NCBI GenBank assembly: GCA_019745195.1
Contig: JAIETL010000091.1
Location: 1-42,645 of the forward strand
Direction: 5' to 3'
Length of the DNA stretch: 42,645 nucleotides
From: Beijerinckiaceae bacterium
GTDB taxonomy: Bacteria; Pseudomonadota; Alphaproteobacteria; Rhizobiales; Beijerinckiaceae
Shown here piece by piece: positions 8,282 to 15,811 of this stretch (within the stretch, counting starts at the first letter, position 1; each line of letters starts with the position of its first letter). The notes under the pieces are model-generated. The model was given only the letters and a program-made list of their open reading frames with translations. It ran no database searches and was not told the DNA's origin. A program made the position numbers and the translations under genes.

Positions 8282-8336
8282 ATTGCAGGCTGGGGACGGC
8301 GACGGCAAGCGCCTGCTTGCGTCGCCCCCCTGCAAT
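8282..8336. repeat. Long imperfect hairpin in the DUF1275-leuA intergenic region
   Basis: Outer arms ATTGCAGG (8282-8289) and CCTGCAAT (8329-8336) enclose an inner stem GGCGAC-G-GCAAGC (8298-8310) pairing with GCTTGCGTCGCC (8315-8326) around a GCCT loop, with one bulged G. It lies about 95 bases upstream of the leucine leader ORF. It may be a repeat element or part of the 5' region; there is no T-run beside it. Apart from this hairpin and the leader described below, I see nothing definable in the 8253-8430 stretch. Confidence 0.5.
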
Positions 8337-8430
8337 CAGTTATGCAAGATTCAGTCGAAGAGGAACGCCCGTGGCCGCATCCGCCACCCATGCCCTGAGC
8401 CAGAACCGCGCTGTCGCGCGGCCGGTCGGC

Positions 8431-8496
8431 ATGTGCGTCTCAGATCTGCGCGCCTCCTTCGGTCTTGGTCTGCTTCTTCTCCTTAGCCGCCCCTGA
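8431..8496 (+). CDS. leuL: Leucine leader peptide of leuA (21 residues)
   Basis: A short frame ATG(8431)...TGA(8494-8496) encodes 21 residues ending 'GLGLLLLLSRP'. Seven residues are leucine, five of them consecutive: CTG CTT CTT CTC CTT at 8470-8484. CTT is uncommon in the neighbouring GC-rich genes, so these codons should make translation sensitive to charged tRNA-Leu. The ORF lies 113 bases upstream of leuA, the usual place for an attenuation leader, and its stop codon falls inside the left arm of the hairpin at 8490-8532. The Shine-Dalgarno is weak. Leucine-rich leaders before leuA are known in several proteobacteria; this ORF was found by reading and is not experimentally known. Confidence 0.72.
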   Translation: MCVSDLRASFGLGLLLLLSRP

Positions 8497-8600
8497 GGGC
8501 CGGCCGGGCATGCATGCCTGGGCGCTCAGGGGAGTGACGAGAACCGCCTTCAGACAGTTCAGCGCCAGCCTCACATCGCAGCGCGGCGTAAGCCCCCAGG
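8490..8600 (+). promoter_or_regulatory. Candidate attenuator: alternative helices controlling the leuA ribosome-binding site
   Basis: Helix A: CCCCTGAG (8490-8497) pairs with CTCAGGGG (8525-8532), enclosing a GGCATGCATGCC palindrome (8507-8518). Helix B: CCTGGGCGCT (8517-8526) pairs with AGCCCCCAGG (8591-8600) at nine of ten positions and covers the AGG of the leuA Shine-Dalgarno. A and B overlap and exclude each other. A ribosome reaching the leader stop (8494-8496) would block helix A and favour helix B, hiding the leuA start; a ribosome stalled on the Leu codons would allow helix A and free it. No T-run follows helix A, so translational control fits better than transcription termination. 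The helices are read from sequence; the mechanism is inferred. Confidence 0.55.
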
Positions 8601-8609
8601 ATGACGACC

Positions 8610-10175
8610 ATGACCGACCAGACCAATATCGCCTCGCCCAAGGACCGTGTGCTGATCTTCGACACGACTTTGCGCGATGGCGAGCAGTGCCCCGGCGCCA
8701 CCATGACCTTCGAGGAAAAGCTCGAGGTCGCCGATTTCCTCGACGCGATGGGCGTCGACATCATCGAGGCGGGCTTCCCGATCGCGTCCGACGGCGATTT
8801 CGAGGCCGTCTCGGCCGTGGCCCGGCGCATAAAGCGCGCGACCGTGGCCGGGCTGGCGCGCGCCGGCCAGAAGGACATCGACCGGGCCGGCGAGGCGGTG
8901 AAGCATGCGGTGAAGCCGCGCATCCACACCTTCCTGTCGACCTCGCCCGTCCATATGAAATACAAGCTGCAGAAATCGCCCGAGGAGGTGCTGGAGCTGG
9001 TGAAATCCTCGGTGACGCGGGCGCGGAACTGGGTCGACGACGTCGAGTGGTCGGCCGAAGATGGCACCCGCACCGAGATGGATTTCCTCTGCGCCTGCGT
9101 CGAGACCGCGATCAAGGCCGGCGCGACGACGATCAACATCCCCGACACTGTCGGCTACACCACGCCCGACGAGTATCGTCAGTTGTTCAGGACGGTGCGC
9201 GAGCGCGTGCCCAATTCCGACAAGGCGATCTTCTCGGTGCATTGCCACAACGATCTCGGCATGGCGGTGGCCAACACGCTGGCGGGGCTGGAGGGCGGCG
9301 CCCGGCAGGTCGAATGCACCATCAACGGTATCGGCGAGCGGGCCGGCAACGCGGCTCTGGAAGAGATCGTGATGGCGATCAGGACCCGCTCCGACGTGCT
9401 GCCCTACGAGACCGGCATCGAGGCGACGATGCTGAACCGCGCCTCCAAGCTGGTCGCGACCGCGACCTCGTTTCCGGTGCAGTACAACAAGGCGATCGTC
9501 GGCCGGAACGCCTTCGCCCATGAGAGCGGCATCCACCAGGACGGCATGCTCAAGCACACCCAGACCTACGAGATCATGACGCCTGAATCGGTCGGCGTAT
9601 CGAAGACCTCGCTGGTGATGGGGAAGCATTCGGGCCGCGCCGCCTTCCGCTCCAAGCTGAAGGAGATGGGCTACGATCTCGGCGACAACCAGCTCGAAGA
9701 CGCGTTCACCCGCTTCAAGACGCTGACCGACCGCAAGAAGCACGTCTATGACGAGGACATCGAGGCACTGGTCGACGAGAACATCGCCTCGGCTCATGAC
9801 CGCGTTAAGCTCGTCTCTCTGACCGTGATCTGCGGCACGCGGGGCCCACAGCGCGCCACGATGAAGCTCGAGGTCGAGGGCCGGGTCGTCACCGAGGAGG
9901 CCGAGGGCAACGGGCCGGTCGATGCGGTGTTCAACGCGATCAAGGCGATCGTTCCGCATGAGGCTGTGCTGGAGCTCTACCAGGTCCATGCCGTCACCGA
10001 AGGCACCGACGCGCAGGCCGAGGTCTCGGTCAGGCTGTCGCAGGAGGGCTCGTCCGTGACCGGGCGCGGGGCCGATCCCGACACGCTGGTCTCATCGGCC
10101 AAGGCCTATCTGGTGGCGCTGAACAAGCTCGTCGCCAAGGGCGGCAGGCTGCATTCGCAGGCGGCGGCGGAATAG
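8610..10175 (+). CDS. leuA: 2-isopropylmalate synthase
   Basis: First committed step of leucine synthesis: acetyl-CoA plus 2-oxoisovalerate gives 2-isopropylmalate. The HMGL-like TIM-barrel domain opens with 'FDTTLRDGEQCPG' (Arg22, Asp23 at the active site), and the metal-binding HCHND is at 211-215, followed by 'GIGERAGNAALEEI'. The C-terminal LeuA regulatory domain, which normally binds leucine for feedback inhibition, ends in 'GRGADPDTLVSSAKAY'. The ATG at 8610 is preferred over the in-frame ATG at 8601 because AGGA (8598-8601) is eight bases upstream of it; this gives 521 residues, normal for the family. Expression is probably controlled by the upstream leucine leader. Confidence 0.95.
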   Translation: MTDQTNIASPKDRVLIFDTTLRDGEQCPGATMTFEEKLEVADFLDAMGVDIIEAGFPIASDGDFEAVSAVARRIKRATVAGLARAGQKDIDRAGEAVKHAVKPRIHTFLSTSPVHMKYKLQKSPEEVLELVKSSVTRARNWVDDVEWSAEDGTRTEMDFLCACVETAIKAGATTINIPDTVGYTTPDEYRQLFRTVRERVPNSDKAIFSVHCHNDLGMAVANTLAGLEGGARQVECTINGIGERAGNAALEEIVMAIRTRSDVLPYETGIEATMLNRASKLVATATSFPVQYNKAIVGRNAFAHESGIHQDGMLKHTQTYEIMTPESVGVSKTSLVMGKHSGRAAFRSKLKEMGYDLGDNQLEDAFTRFKTLTDRKKHVYDEDIEALVDENIASAHDRVKLVSLTVICGTRGPQRATMKLEVEGRVVTEEAEGNGPVDAVFNAIKAIVPHEAVLELYQVHAVTEGTDAQAEVSVRLSQEGSSVTGRGADPDTLVSSAKAYLVALNKLVAKGGRLHSQAAAE

Positions 10176-10189
10176 GACGCAGACGCGCG

Positions 10190-10205
10190 AGCCCCCCTTG
10201 GGGCT
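10190..10205 (+). terminator. Weak hairpin after leuA
   Basis: AGCCCC-CCTT-GGGGCT forms a perfect 6-bp stem beginning 15 bases after the leuA stop. No T-run follows, so it is only a possible terminator in the 71-base gap before the chemoreceptor gene. Confidence 0.3.
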
Positions 10206-10246
10206 GGTGACGCAGCGTTAATGATGATTGCGTATCGTCGCCGGCA

Positions 10247-11629
10247 ATGATGACGCCCGACGACCAGACTCAGGATCCGGCCGCCTCGTTGCGGTCAGGC
10301 TCGCCGCAATCGCGCTTCCCGGTGATGGGAATCGATGCGGCGACGCTGCGGCTCGTGCGCAGCCTCGGCGAGGTGGTCAAGCCTGCTGTGGCGCCCGGCG
10401 TCAGGCTGCATTTTGATCGTCTCGGTCAGCATGAGCGCATGAGCGATGCTGCGCAACGTTATCGCGACGTGCTCGAACAGGCCTTGTCGAGCCATGCCGC
10501 GCGGGTCTTCGAGGCGCAGTTCGACGACGCCTATCTGCGCTCGCTGGGCGAGGTGGTGACGACGGAGGCGACGACGCCGTTCGGTGCGCGCGCCCATGCG
10601 GTAATGATCCTGTCGGCGGTCCGCGCCGCCTTTCCCGAAATCGGCCGGCGCAACCGCTTCTCGGGGCGCGCATCCGCCGACGCGTGCAAGCGGGTCGTCG
10701 AACTGCTGATGGTCGATCTCGCCTGCGCTATGGAAATCGTCAGCCAGAAGCAGGAGGCGCAGGCCGTCAGGCGCGGCACCGAGATCGAGGCGTTGACTGA
10801 GGGCTTCCGCCACAAGGTCGGCGAGGTGTCGGAGGCGGCGACGCAGGCGTCGGGCACGCTCACCAAGGTTGCGGTGAACTGCGCCCATGTCTCTCGCAGC
10901 GCCGGCCAGAGCATGACGGAGAGTCGCGAGAGCCTCGGGCGCGTGCGCCAGGTTGTCTCGCAGACGGTGGTTTCGACGGAGCAGCTCCGGCAGTCGATCG
11001 GCGAGATCGACCGGCGCACCCGTGACGGCGCCGCCATCGCGCAGGAGGCCGTCATGGCCGCCGGCGAGGCGCAGGAGACGATCGAAAGCCTTGCCGGTCT
11101 CGTCGGCGAGATCGGTTCGGTCGTCAGCCTGATCTCCGACATCGCCGCGCAGACCAATCTGCTGGCACTCAACGCCACCATCGAGGCCGCCCGCGCGGGC
11201 GAGGCCGGGCGCGGCTTCGCCGTTGTCGCCAGCGAGGTCAAAAATCTCTCGGCCCAGACAACGAGCGCGACCGGCACGATAGCGGCGCGTATCGACGCCA
11301 TCCGCGAGGCGACGCAGCGCTGCGTCGGCTCCATCGCCCGGATCGACGATGCGGTGAAGGGTATGGCGGACGTGTCGTCCGCCATCGCAGGTGCGCTCGG
11401 GGAGCAGCTTTCCGTGACGCAAGGCATGGCACGGGATGCGCAGAGCACGTCGGGCGAGGTCGAGAGCGCACTCGAGCTTGTCGCCCAGACCTTCAGCGCC
11501 GTGCAGCGGGTCGGCTCCTCGGTCGAGGAAATGAACGCGCGCTCCGCCTCAGTGGGCAACGTCGCCGACGACCTGGCGCTCAGCCTCAACGATTTCGCGG
11601 CATCGGTGGCGCAGCGGCTGGCGAGCTGA
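10247..11629 (+). CDS. Soluble methyl-accepting chemotaxis protein with degenerate globin-like sensor
   Basis: A 460-residue chemoreceptor-like protein without transmembrane segments, so probably cytoplasmic. The C-terminal half is an MCP signalling domain: the hairpin-tip region around residues 295-340 contains 'AQTNLLALNATIEAARAG' and 'GRGFAVVASEVKNLS', the CheA/CheW contact site. The N-terminal 170 residues resemble a globin-coupled sensor: 'HAARVFEAQFDDAYLRSL' (83-100) matches the conserved segment before the haem-ligating helix. Where the proximal His is usual I read 'VVTTEATTPFG', with Glu near residue 107, so haem binding is doubtful. No chemotaxis genes are adjacent. The ATG at 10247 is followed by a second at 10250; neither has a strong Shine-Dalgarno. 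Confidence 0.85.
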   Translation: MMTPDDQTQDPAASLRSGSPQSRFPVMGIDAATLRLVRSLGEVVKPAVAPGVRLHFDRLGQHERMSDAAQRYRDVLEQALSSHAARVFEAQFDDAYLRSLGEVVTTEATTPFGARAHAVMILSAVRAAFPEIGRRNRFSGRASADACKRVVELLMVDLACAMEIVSQKQEAQAVRRGTEIEALTEGFRHKVGEVSEAATQASGTLTKVAVNCAHVSRSAGQSMTESRESLGRVRQVVSQTVVSTEQLRQSIGEIDRRTRDGAAIAQEAVMAAGEAQETIESLAGLVGEIGSVVSLISDIAAQTNLLALNATIEAARAGEAGRGFAVVASEVKNLSAQTTSATGTIAARIDAIREATQRCVGSIARIDDAVKGMADVSSAIAGALGEQLSVTQGMARDAQSTSGEVESALELVAQTFSAVQRVGSSVEEMNARSASVGNVADDLALSLNDFAASVAQRLAS

Positions 11630-11689
11630 GCCTGTCGGCAGGCACGGGCGGGCACATTTCGCGGCGCGCAGTTTTCTTTCCCGCATGGG

Positions 11690-11718
11690 TGGACAGGGCA
11701 GGGGGCGTTTGCTACATC
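11690..11718 (+). promoter_or_regulatory. Candidate promoter of tRNA-Lys
   Basis: TGGACA (11690-11695) and TACATC (11713-11718) are separated by exactly 17 bases and resemble a housekeeping sigma promoter (TTGACA-N17-TATAAT, or the rhizobial CTTGAC/CTATAT form). Transcription would begin near 11725, about 50 bases before the mature tRNA. This is a motif reading only. Confidence 0.4.
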
Positions 11719-11773
11719 GCCGGCCTGCCTGACGCGGCCTTCGCAGCGAAACGGCGTGCGCTTCGTGGCGTAT

Positions 11774-11849
<76 letters not shown>

Positions 11850-11948
11850 CGGATTCCCAAATTCAGACGTGACGGCGGGCGAGCGGCGCAGCGCGCATCC
11901 CGCCGGGATATCCGAAGCGGTTCCGTCCATGCCGTGTGACAGATCGAA

Positions 11949-11978
11949 CCCCGGGCAGGCTTCTTCGCTGCGCCGGGG
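11949..11978 (-). terminator. Possible terminator downstream of the secreted Tyr/Arg-rich protein gene
   Basis: CCCCGG (11949-11954) and CCGGGG (11973-11978) form a hairpin just beyond the 3' end of the minus-strand gene ending at 11997. The stem is short, the loop is long and no clear T-run follows on the minus strand, so the call is tentative. It could also serve the tRNA transcript coming from the other side. Confidence 0.3.
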
Positions 11979-11996
11979 CTCTTCAACCTCAATCGG

Positions 11997-12335
11997 TTAC
12001 TGCACGCCGCCGCGCTTGGGGCCGAAGCCCGGGATGTCGCAGCGGCAGTTCGAGCCGCGCGGCAGCGAGGTTGGGCAATTGCCGCGCGACGTCACGCAGA
12101 TGCCGCCCCGCGAGCGCTGCGGCCGATAACTGCGATCGTCATCGTAGCGCGGTCGGCGACGTTCGTCGTCGTAGCGGGGGCGACGATAGCCGTCGTCGAA
12201 GTCGCGCCTGGGTCCGCGCTCATAATACTCGCCCCGCGGCGGGCCGCGATAAGGGTCGTAATACTGCGCGCCGGCGGGCAGCGAGCCGAGCAGGGTGACG
12301 CCGGCGAGCGCGACGAGCGAAAGACGTTTGAGCAT
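11997..12335 (-). CDS. Small secreted Tyr/Arg/Asp-rich protein with four-cysteine tail
   Basis: A 112-residue exported protein of unknown function. Residues 1-23 are a signal peptide with cleavage likely after AGA-23. The middle (about 24-75) is low-complexity and strongly charged, with repeats such as 'RRPRYDDERRRPRYDDD'. The C-terminal 35 residues hold four cysteines in 'GICVTSRGNCPTSLPRG' and 'SNCRCDIPGFGPKRG'. I recall similar tails in other Hyphomicrobiales hypothetical proteins but cannot check. The ATG at 12335 is chosen because the signal peptide starts there; an in-frame TTG at 12347 would add four residues. The Shine-Dalgarno is weak (GGGG). Confidence 0.68.
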   Translation of the reverse strand: MLKRLSLVALAGVTLLGSLPAGAQYYDPYRGPPRGEYYERGPRRDFDDGYRRPRYDDERRRPRYDDDRSYRPQRSRGGICVTSRGNCPTSLPRGSNCRCDIPGFGPKRGGVQ

Positions 12336-12516
12336 GGAAGACCCCAATGGTTAATGACCGCGACTCTTCCATATCACCGATGAACGGATCATGAGCGGGC
12401 TGCGGCCAAGCTCGCTCCGATTCTGGTGGCCCCGCTCAATTCTCGTTTCGTCAAAACCTCGATTTTCGTGAACCTTGGCGAAGGCGCCGCGTTGACCGGG
12501 CAGGAGGATCATCGTC

Positions 12517-12765
12517 ATGACACGTTCCGTCGCCGCCGCGCCCGGCTCGCCAGCCAGCCCGAACCCGATGCCGGAAGCTCCGCCGCGGCAGCCGACGACC
12601 GTGCCGCCGGCGCCGCCGGTCGAGGCACCGCCCGACGCCGAGCCAGTCGGCATCCCCGCAGGTCCGCCGCCCGAGCAGCCGCCGAACAGCCCGCCCGAGG
12701 TTCCGCCGGCTCCGCCTCTTGAGCTGCCGCCGAACCCGCAACAGATGCCGCCCGCGACCGCCTGA
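12517..12765 (+). CDS. Small proline-rich protein of unknown function
   Basis: An 82-residue protein in which 32 residues are proline, many as PP or PPP pairs separated by Glu, Ala and Val. No signal peptide, membrane segment or cysteine is seen, so it should be an extended, disordered polypeptide. AGGAGG at 12502-12507 with nine-base spacing to the ATG is one of the best Shine-Dalgarno sequences in the window, which supports real translation. Many PP motifs imply dependence on elongation factor P. The stop is 9 bases from the convergent M20 peptidase stop. The amino-acid content could partly reflect a GC-rich spurious frame, but the ribosome-binding site argues against that. Confidence 0.5.
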   Translation: MTRSVAAAPGSPASPNPMPEAPPRQPTTVPPAPPVEAPPDAEPVGIPAGPPPEQPPNSPPEVPPAPPLELPPNPQQMPPATA

Positions 12766-12774
12766 GACCCGCGG

Positions 12775-14163
12775 TCAAAGCGGCGGCGTCCCGCCGTCGC
12801 CGAGATCCCAATAGAGGCCCGCCATCAAGCCGAGCGCCTCGCGGGCGATCGCCGTCGGGAGATGTTCGTCGGGCGCATGCTGCGAGCAGCCGGGATAGGA
12901 ATGGGGCACCCAGATCGTACGCAGCCCGAGGATGTCGGCGAAGATGTCGTTCGGCAGCGAGCCGCCGAGATTGGGCAGAAGCGCTGGCGTCTTGTTGGTC
13001 GAGCGGGCGATCGAGGCCACCGCCCATTGCACCCAGGAATCGTCAGGGTCGAGGCGGGTCGCGTTGAAGATTTCGTCGCGTGCGAGCGTGACCTCCACCA
13101 TGCCGAGGCCCTGACGCTGGAGATGACGACGCAGAGCCGGAATGACCTCGTGCGGGTCGATGCCGACGACGAAGCGAAGCTGGCAGCGCGCCCAGGCGCT
13201 CGGCGGGACGGCGTTGACCGGCGTCTCCGGTACGCCGGACTTCATCGCAAGCACGTCGAAGGAGCACCAGCCGAAGACCTGCTCGGCGGGCGACAGGCCG
13301 GGCTCGCCCCAATCCGGGTCTATCATCGGACCGTTGGGTCCGCCGTCGATCTCGCAGTCGGCCAACGCCTTGCGCACAGCCGGCGGCAGCTCCCGCGGCA
13401 CCCATTCATGGATGCGAATCTGCCCGCTGGGGGAGGCGATCGAGGCGATGGCGTGGGCGAGCTGGATCGCGGGATCGGAGAGAATGCCGCCCCAATTGCC
13501 GGAATGGTGGCCGCCCTCGCGAGCGACGATCGAGAGATCGAAGGTGACGCCGCCGCGCGTGCCGAGGAAGACGGTCGGGCGCTCGGCGTTGAGGCGCGGG
13601 CCATCGGAGCCGATCAGCACGTCCGATCTGAACAGCGCCTTCTCCTCCTCGCAGAGTTCGCGCAGACCCGGCGAGCCGCACTCCTCGCCCATCTCGATCA
13701 GGTATTTGGCGTTGAAGCCGAGTTTTCCGCGCGATTCAAGAACGGAGCGCAAAGCATTGATATTAATGACGTGCTGGCCTTTGTTGTCGACCACGCCTCG
13801 GCCATACCAGCGGTCGCCCCGCTCGGTCAGCGTCCAGGGCGAGAGGCCCTCGCTCCATTGCGCATCGAGGCCCCGAATGACGTCGCCATGGCCGTAGCCG
13901 AAGATCGTCGGCAGGTTCTCGCCCTCGATGCGCTGGGCAAACAGGAACGGCCCCTTGGCGCGGGGGTGGCGCAGGATGCGGCATTCGAAGCCGAGGCTTT
14001 CCAGCAAGGGGCGCATCTCGGTCTCTAGATAGGCCGCCAGCACCGGCGCGCGCTCGGGGTTCTGGCTCTCGGTCGGCATCGCGACGAGGCGGGCGAGGTC
14101 GTCCTTGAACCGGCCGGAGTCGAAATAGTCCTGCGCATGCGCGATGGCCGCGGTGCGTGTCAT
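12775..14163 (-). CDS. M20 family metallopeptidase (ArgE/DapE/CPG2-like)
   Basis: Di-zinc amidohydrolase/peptidase of 462 residues, presumably cytoplasmic; the exact dipeptide or N-acyl substrate is unknown. Family features in order: 'FGYGHGDVIRG' (the first metal His-x-Asp), 'RWYGRGVVDNKGQ' (the bridging Asp), 'EMGEECGSPGL' (catalytic Glu pair), an inserted dimerisation domain starting near 'RGGVTFDLSI', and the C-terminal 'SYPGCSQHAPDEHL' with the last metal His. The ATG at 14163 is preferred because GGAG lies ten bases upstream; the frame remains open to 14280 but that stretch overlaps the intergenic region. It is divergent from the helicase gene. Confidence 0.9.
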   Translation of the reverse strand: MTRTAAIAHAQDYFDSGRFKDDLARLVAMPTESQNPERAPVLAAYLETEMRPLLESLGFECRILRHPRAKGPFLFAQRIEGENLPTIFGYGHGDVIRGLDAQWSEGLSPWTLTERGDRWYGRGVVDNKGQHVININALRSVLESRGKLGFNAKYLIEMGEECGSPGLRELCEEEKALFRSDVLIGSDGPRLNAERPTVFLGTRGGVTFDLSIVAREGGHHSGNWGGILSDPAIQLAHAIASIASPSGQIRIHEWVPRELPPAVRKALADCEIDGGPNGPMIDPDWGEPGLSPAEQVFGWCSFDVLAMKSGVPETPVNAVPPSAWARCQLRFVVGIDPHEVIPALRRHLQRQGLGMVEVTLARDEIFNATRLDPDDSWVQWAVASIARSTNKTPALLPNLGGSLPNDIFADILGLRTIWVPHSYPGCSQHAPDEHLPTAIAREALGLMAGLYWDLGDGGTPPL

Positions 14164-14297
14164 GGTCGGTGTCTCCAGTGCGACGGTCGGCGAGGTGGCG
14201 GCGACTTTGCCCAGCCAGTGCCGCTCCTGCCAGCGCAAAGATCGCCTGCCATGCTGCGCGTCTCGCAATGCGGCCGACAAGGCGATACAGGATTGCC

Positions 14298-15734
14298 ATG
14301 CCTGAGCCGATGCAGACGCGCGCCGACCAGTTCCTCTTCAGGCCGCACCCGCACCAGTTGACCGCGCGCGACGCCATCCTGGCGGCACGCGCGGCGGGGG
14401 CCGCCGGATTTCTGCTCGGCGATCTGACCGGGCTCGGCAAGACGCTGTCGGCGTGGCTCGCGCTTTCGGCCATGCCGGAGGACGAGGTGCTGGTGATCTG
14501 CCCCAAGGGCGCGATCCCGCAATGGCGGCGGACGATGGCGCTGTCGGGTCTACCGGCCAAGCGCGTCACGCTGATGAATTTCGAGAAGACGAAGTCGCTG
14601 CTGGCTCCTCCGGTCGATAGCAAGAAGCGGTCGACGCGGGCGAAGAACAACGAACTGGCCAAGCTCGGCAGGCCGAAGCGTCTCTGGCCGCTCGTCGTGA
14701 TCGACGAGGCGCATCGCATCCGAAACCCGAACTCGCAGCAGGGGCTGGTCTGCCGGCAGATGGCGGCGGCCGCTCGCTTTACGATCTATATGAGCGCGAC
14801 CGCCGGACAGTCGCCGCATGAACTCTCCTATCTCGGGCCGCTGCTGGCGCGCGCCGCCGACATGGCGAGCGCCGATCTCGACGGGTTTCGGGCGCTGATG
14901 AAGCGGCTGAAGATCGGCCGGGCCAAGGGGCGCTGGAAGAACTGGAGCTGGGAGCCCAACGAGAGCGACCGCAAGGTGATGGCCGATCTGCTCTATCGCG
15001 GCGCTCGTGCCATCGGCCTGCGCAGGCGGCCTGAGGAGATCGCAGGTTGGCCCGAGGTTCAGCGTGAGCTTGCGCCCGTTGCGCTCGATGCCGCTGCGCG
15101 AAAACTCTACGACGCGACCTGGCGCGAGTTCCGCAAGGAGCTGGGGCTGGCTGGCGGCTCGACGCGCAAGCCGCAGGGCTGGGCCGCCGATCTGCGTTTC
15201 CGCCAGAAGGCGAGCCTGCTGCGCATCCCCGGAACGGTCGATTTCTGCGACGACCTGCTCGGCAATGACGAACAGGTCGCGGTATCGGTCGCGTTCCTGG
15301 AGACCAGCGCGATGCTGGCGGACGCATTGCGCGGGCGCGGCTGGCGCGTGGCTGAGATCAATGGCGAGCGCTCGGGCGTCGTCAATGAGCAGACGCGTAT
15401 CGTCTTCCAGACCGGCGGACTCGACGCCGTGATCTTCACCGTGACGGAATCGATCTCGCTTCATCGCGGCGAGATGCCGGGCGGGGAGCGCGAGCGCTCG
15501 CTCGTCGTCCACGACATGCGACATTCCGCGATCCAGCTTCAGCAGATCGAGGGCCGCTGCCATCGCGACGGCCAGCATGCGACGATCTTCTACGCCTATG
15601 CCGAGGACACGGTGGAGGAGGCGGTTGCTGCGACCGTGATCGCACGGATGGCGGCGATGGAGGGGCTGGCGGGCGACGACACACGTTTGCTGGAGGAGAT
15701 CGCCGGCGTGGTCGAGGCGCGCGCGGCGGCCTGA
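14298..15734 (+). CDS. SNF2-type DEAD/DEAH helicase-like ATPase, minimal form
   Basis: A 478-residue superfamily 2 ATPase. Walker A is 'GDLTGLGKT' (41-49), DEAH is at 136-139, and the C-lobe ends with motif VI Q416-IE-GR-CH-R-D-GQ426, the SNF2 pattern. Between the lobes is 'YMSATAGQSPHELSYLGPLL', a motif III-like SAT. There is no recognisable accessory, chromo-, HNH or zinc domain, and the two core lobes fill the protein; this compact form is common among phage and mobile-element SNF2 proteins. No phage gene, restriction subunit or defence partner is adjacent. Start at 14298: AGGA at 14289-14292 precedes the ATG, and the upstream open frame overlaps the M20 promoter region. DNA translocation is likely; the role is unknown. 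Confidence 0.82.
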   Translation: MPEPMQTRADQFLFRPHPHQLTARDAILAARAAGAAGFLLGDLTGLGKTLSAWLALSAMPEDEVLVICPKGAIPQWRRTMALSGLPAKRVTLMNFEKTKSLLAPPVDSKKRSTRAKNNELAKLGRPKRLWPLVVIDEAHRIRNPNSQQGLVCRQMAAAARFTIYMSATAGQSPHELSYLGPLLARAADMASADLDGFRALMKRLKIGRAKGRWKNWSWEPNESDRKVMADLLYRGARAIGLRRRPEEIAGWPEVQRELAPVALDAAARKLYDATWREFRKELGLAGGSTRKPQGWAADLRFRQKASLLRIPGTVDFCDDLLGNDEQVAVSVAFLETSAMLADALRGRGWRVAEINGERSGVVNEQTRIVFQTGGLDAVIFTVTESISLHRGEMPGGERERSLVVHDMRHSAIQLQQIEGRCHRDGQHATIFYAYAEDTVEEAVAATVIARMAAMEGLAGDDTRLLEEIAGVVEARAAA

Positions 15735-15811
15735 GCCGGCGGGAACAAGCGCAGGCCTCTCCGGTTCAGTCTCGCGGCCCGCCTCGCGGCCGCCAGCCTG
15801 AAAGCTCCACG

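Noticed and set aside
8490..8532. Classical Rho-independent attenuator terminator before leuA
   Set aside because: The hairpin is real but no T-run follows, so transcription termination of the standard type is not supported; the ribosome-binding-site sequestration model was kept instead.
11874..11904. GGCGGG...CCCGCC stem as a terminator of the tRNA transcript
   Set aside because: Only a 6-bp stem around a 19-base GC-rich loop and no T-run; common by chance at this base composition.
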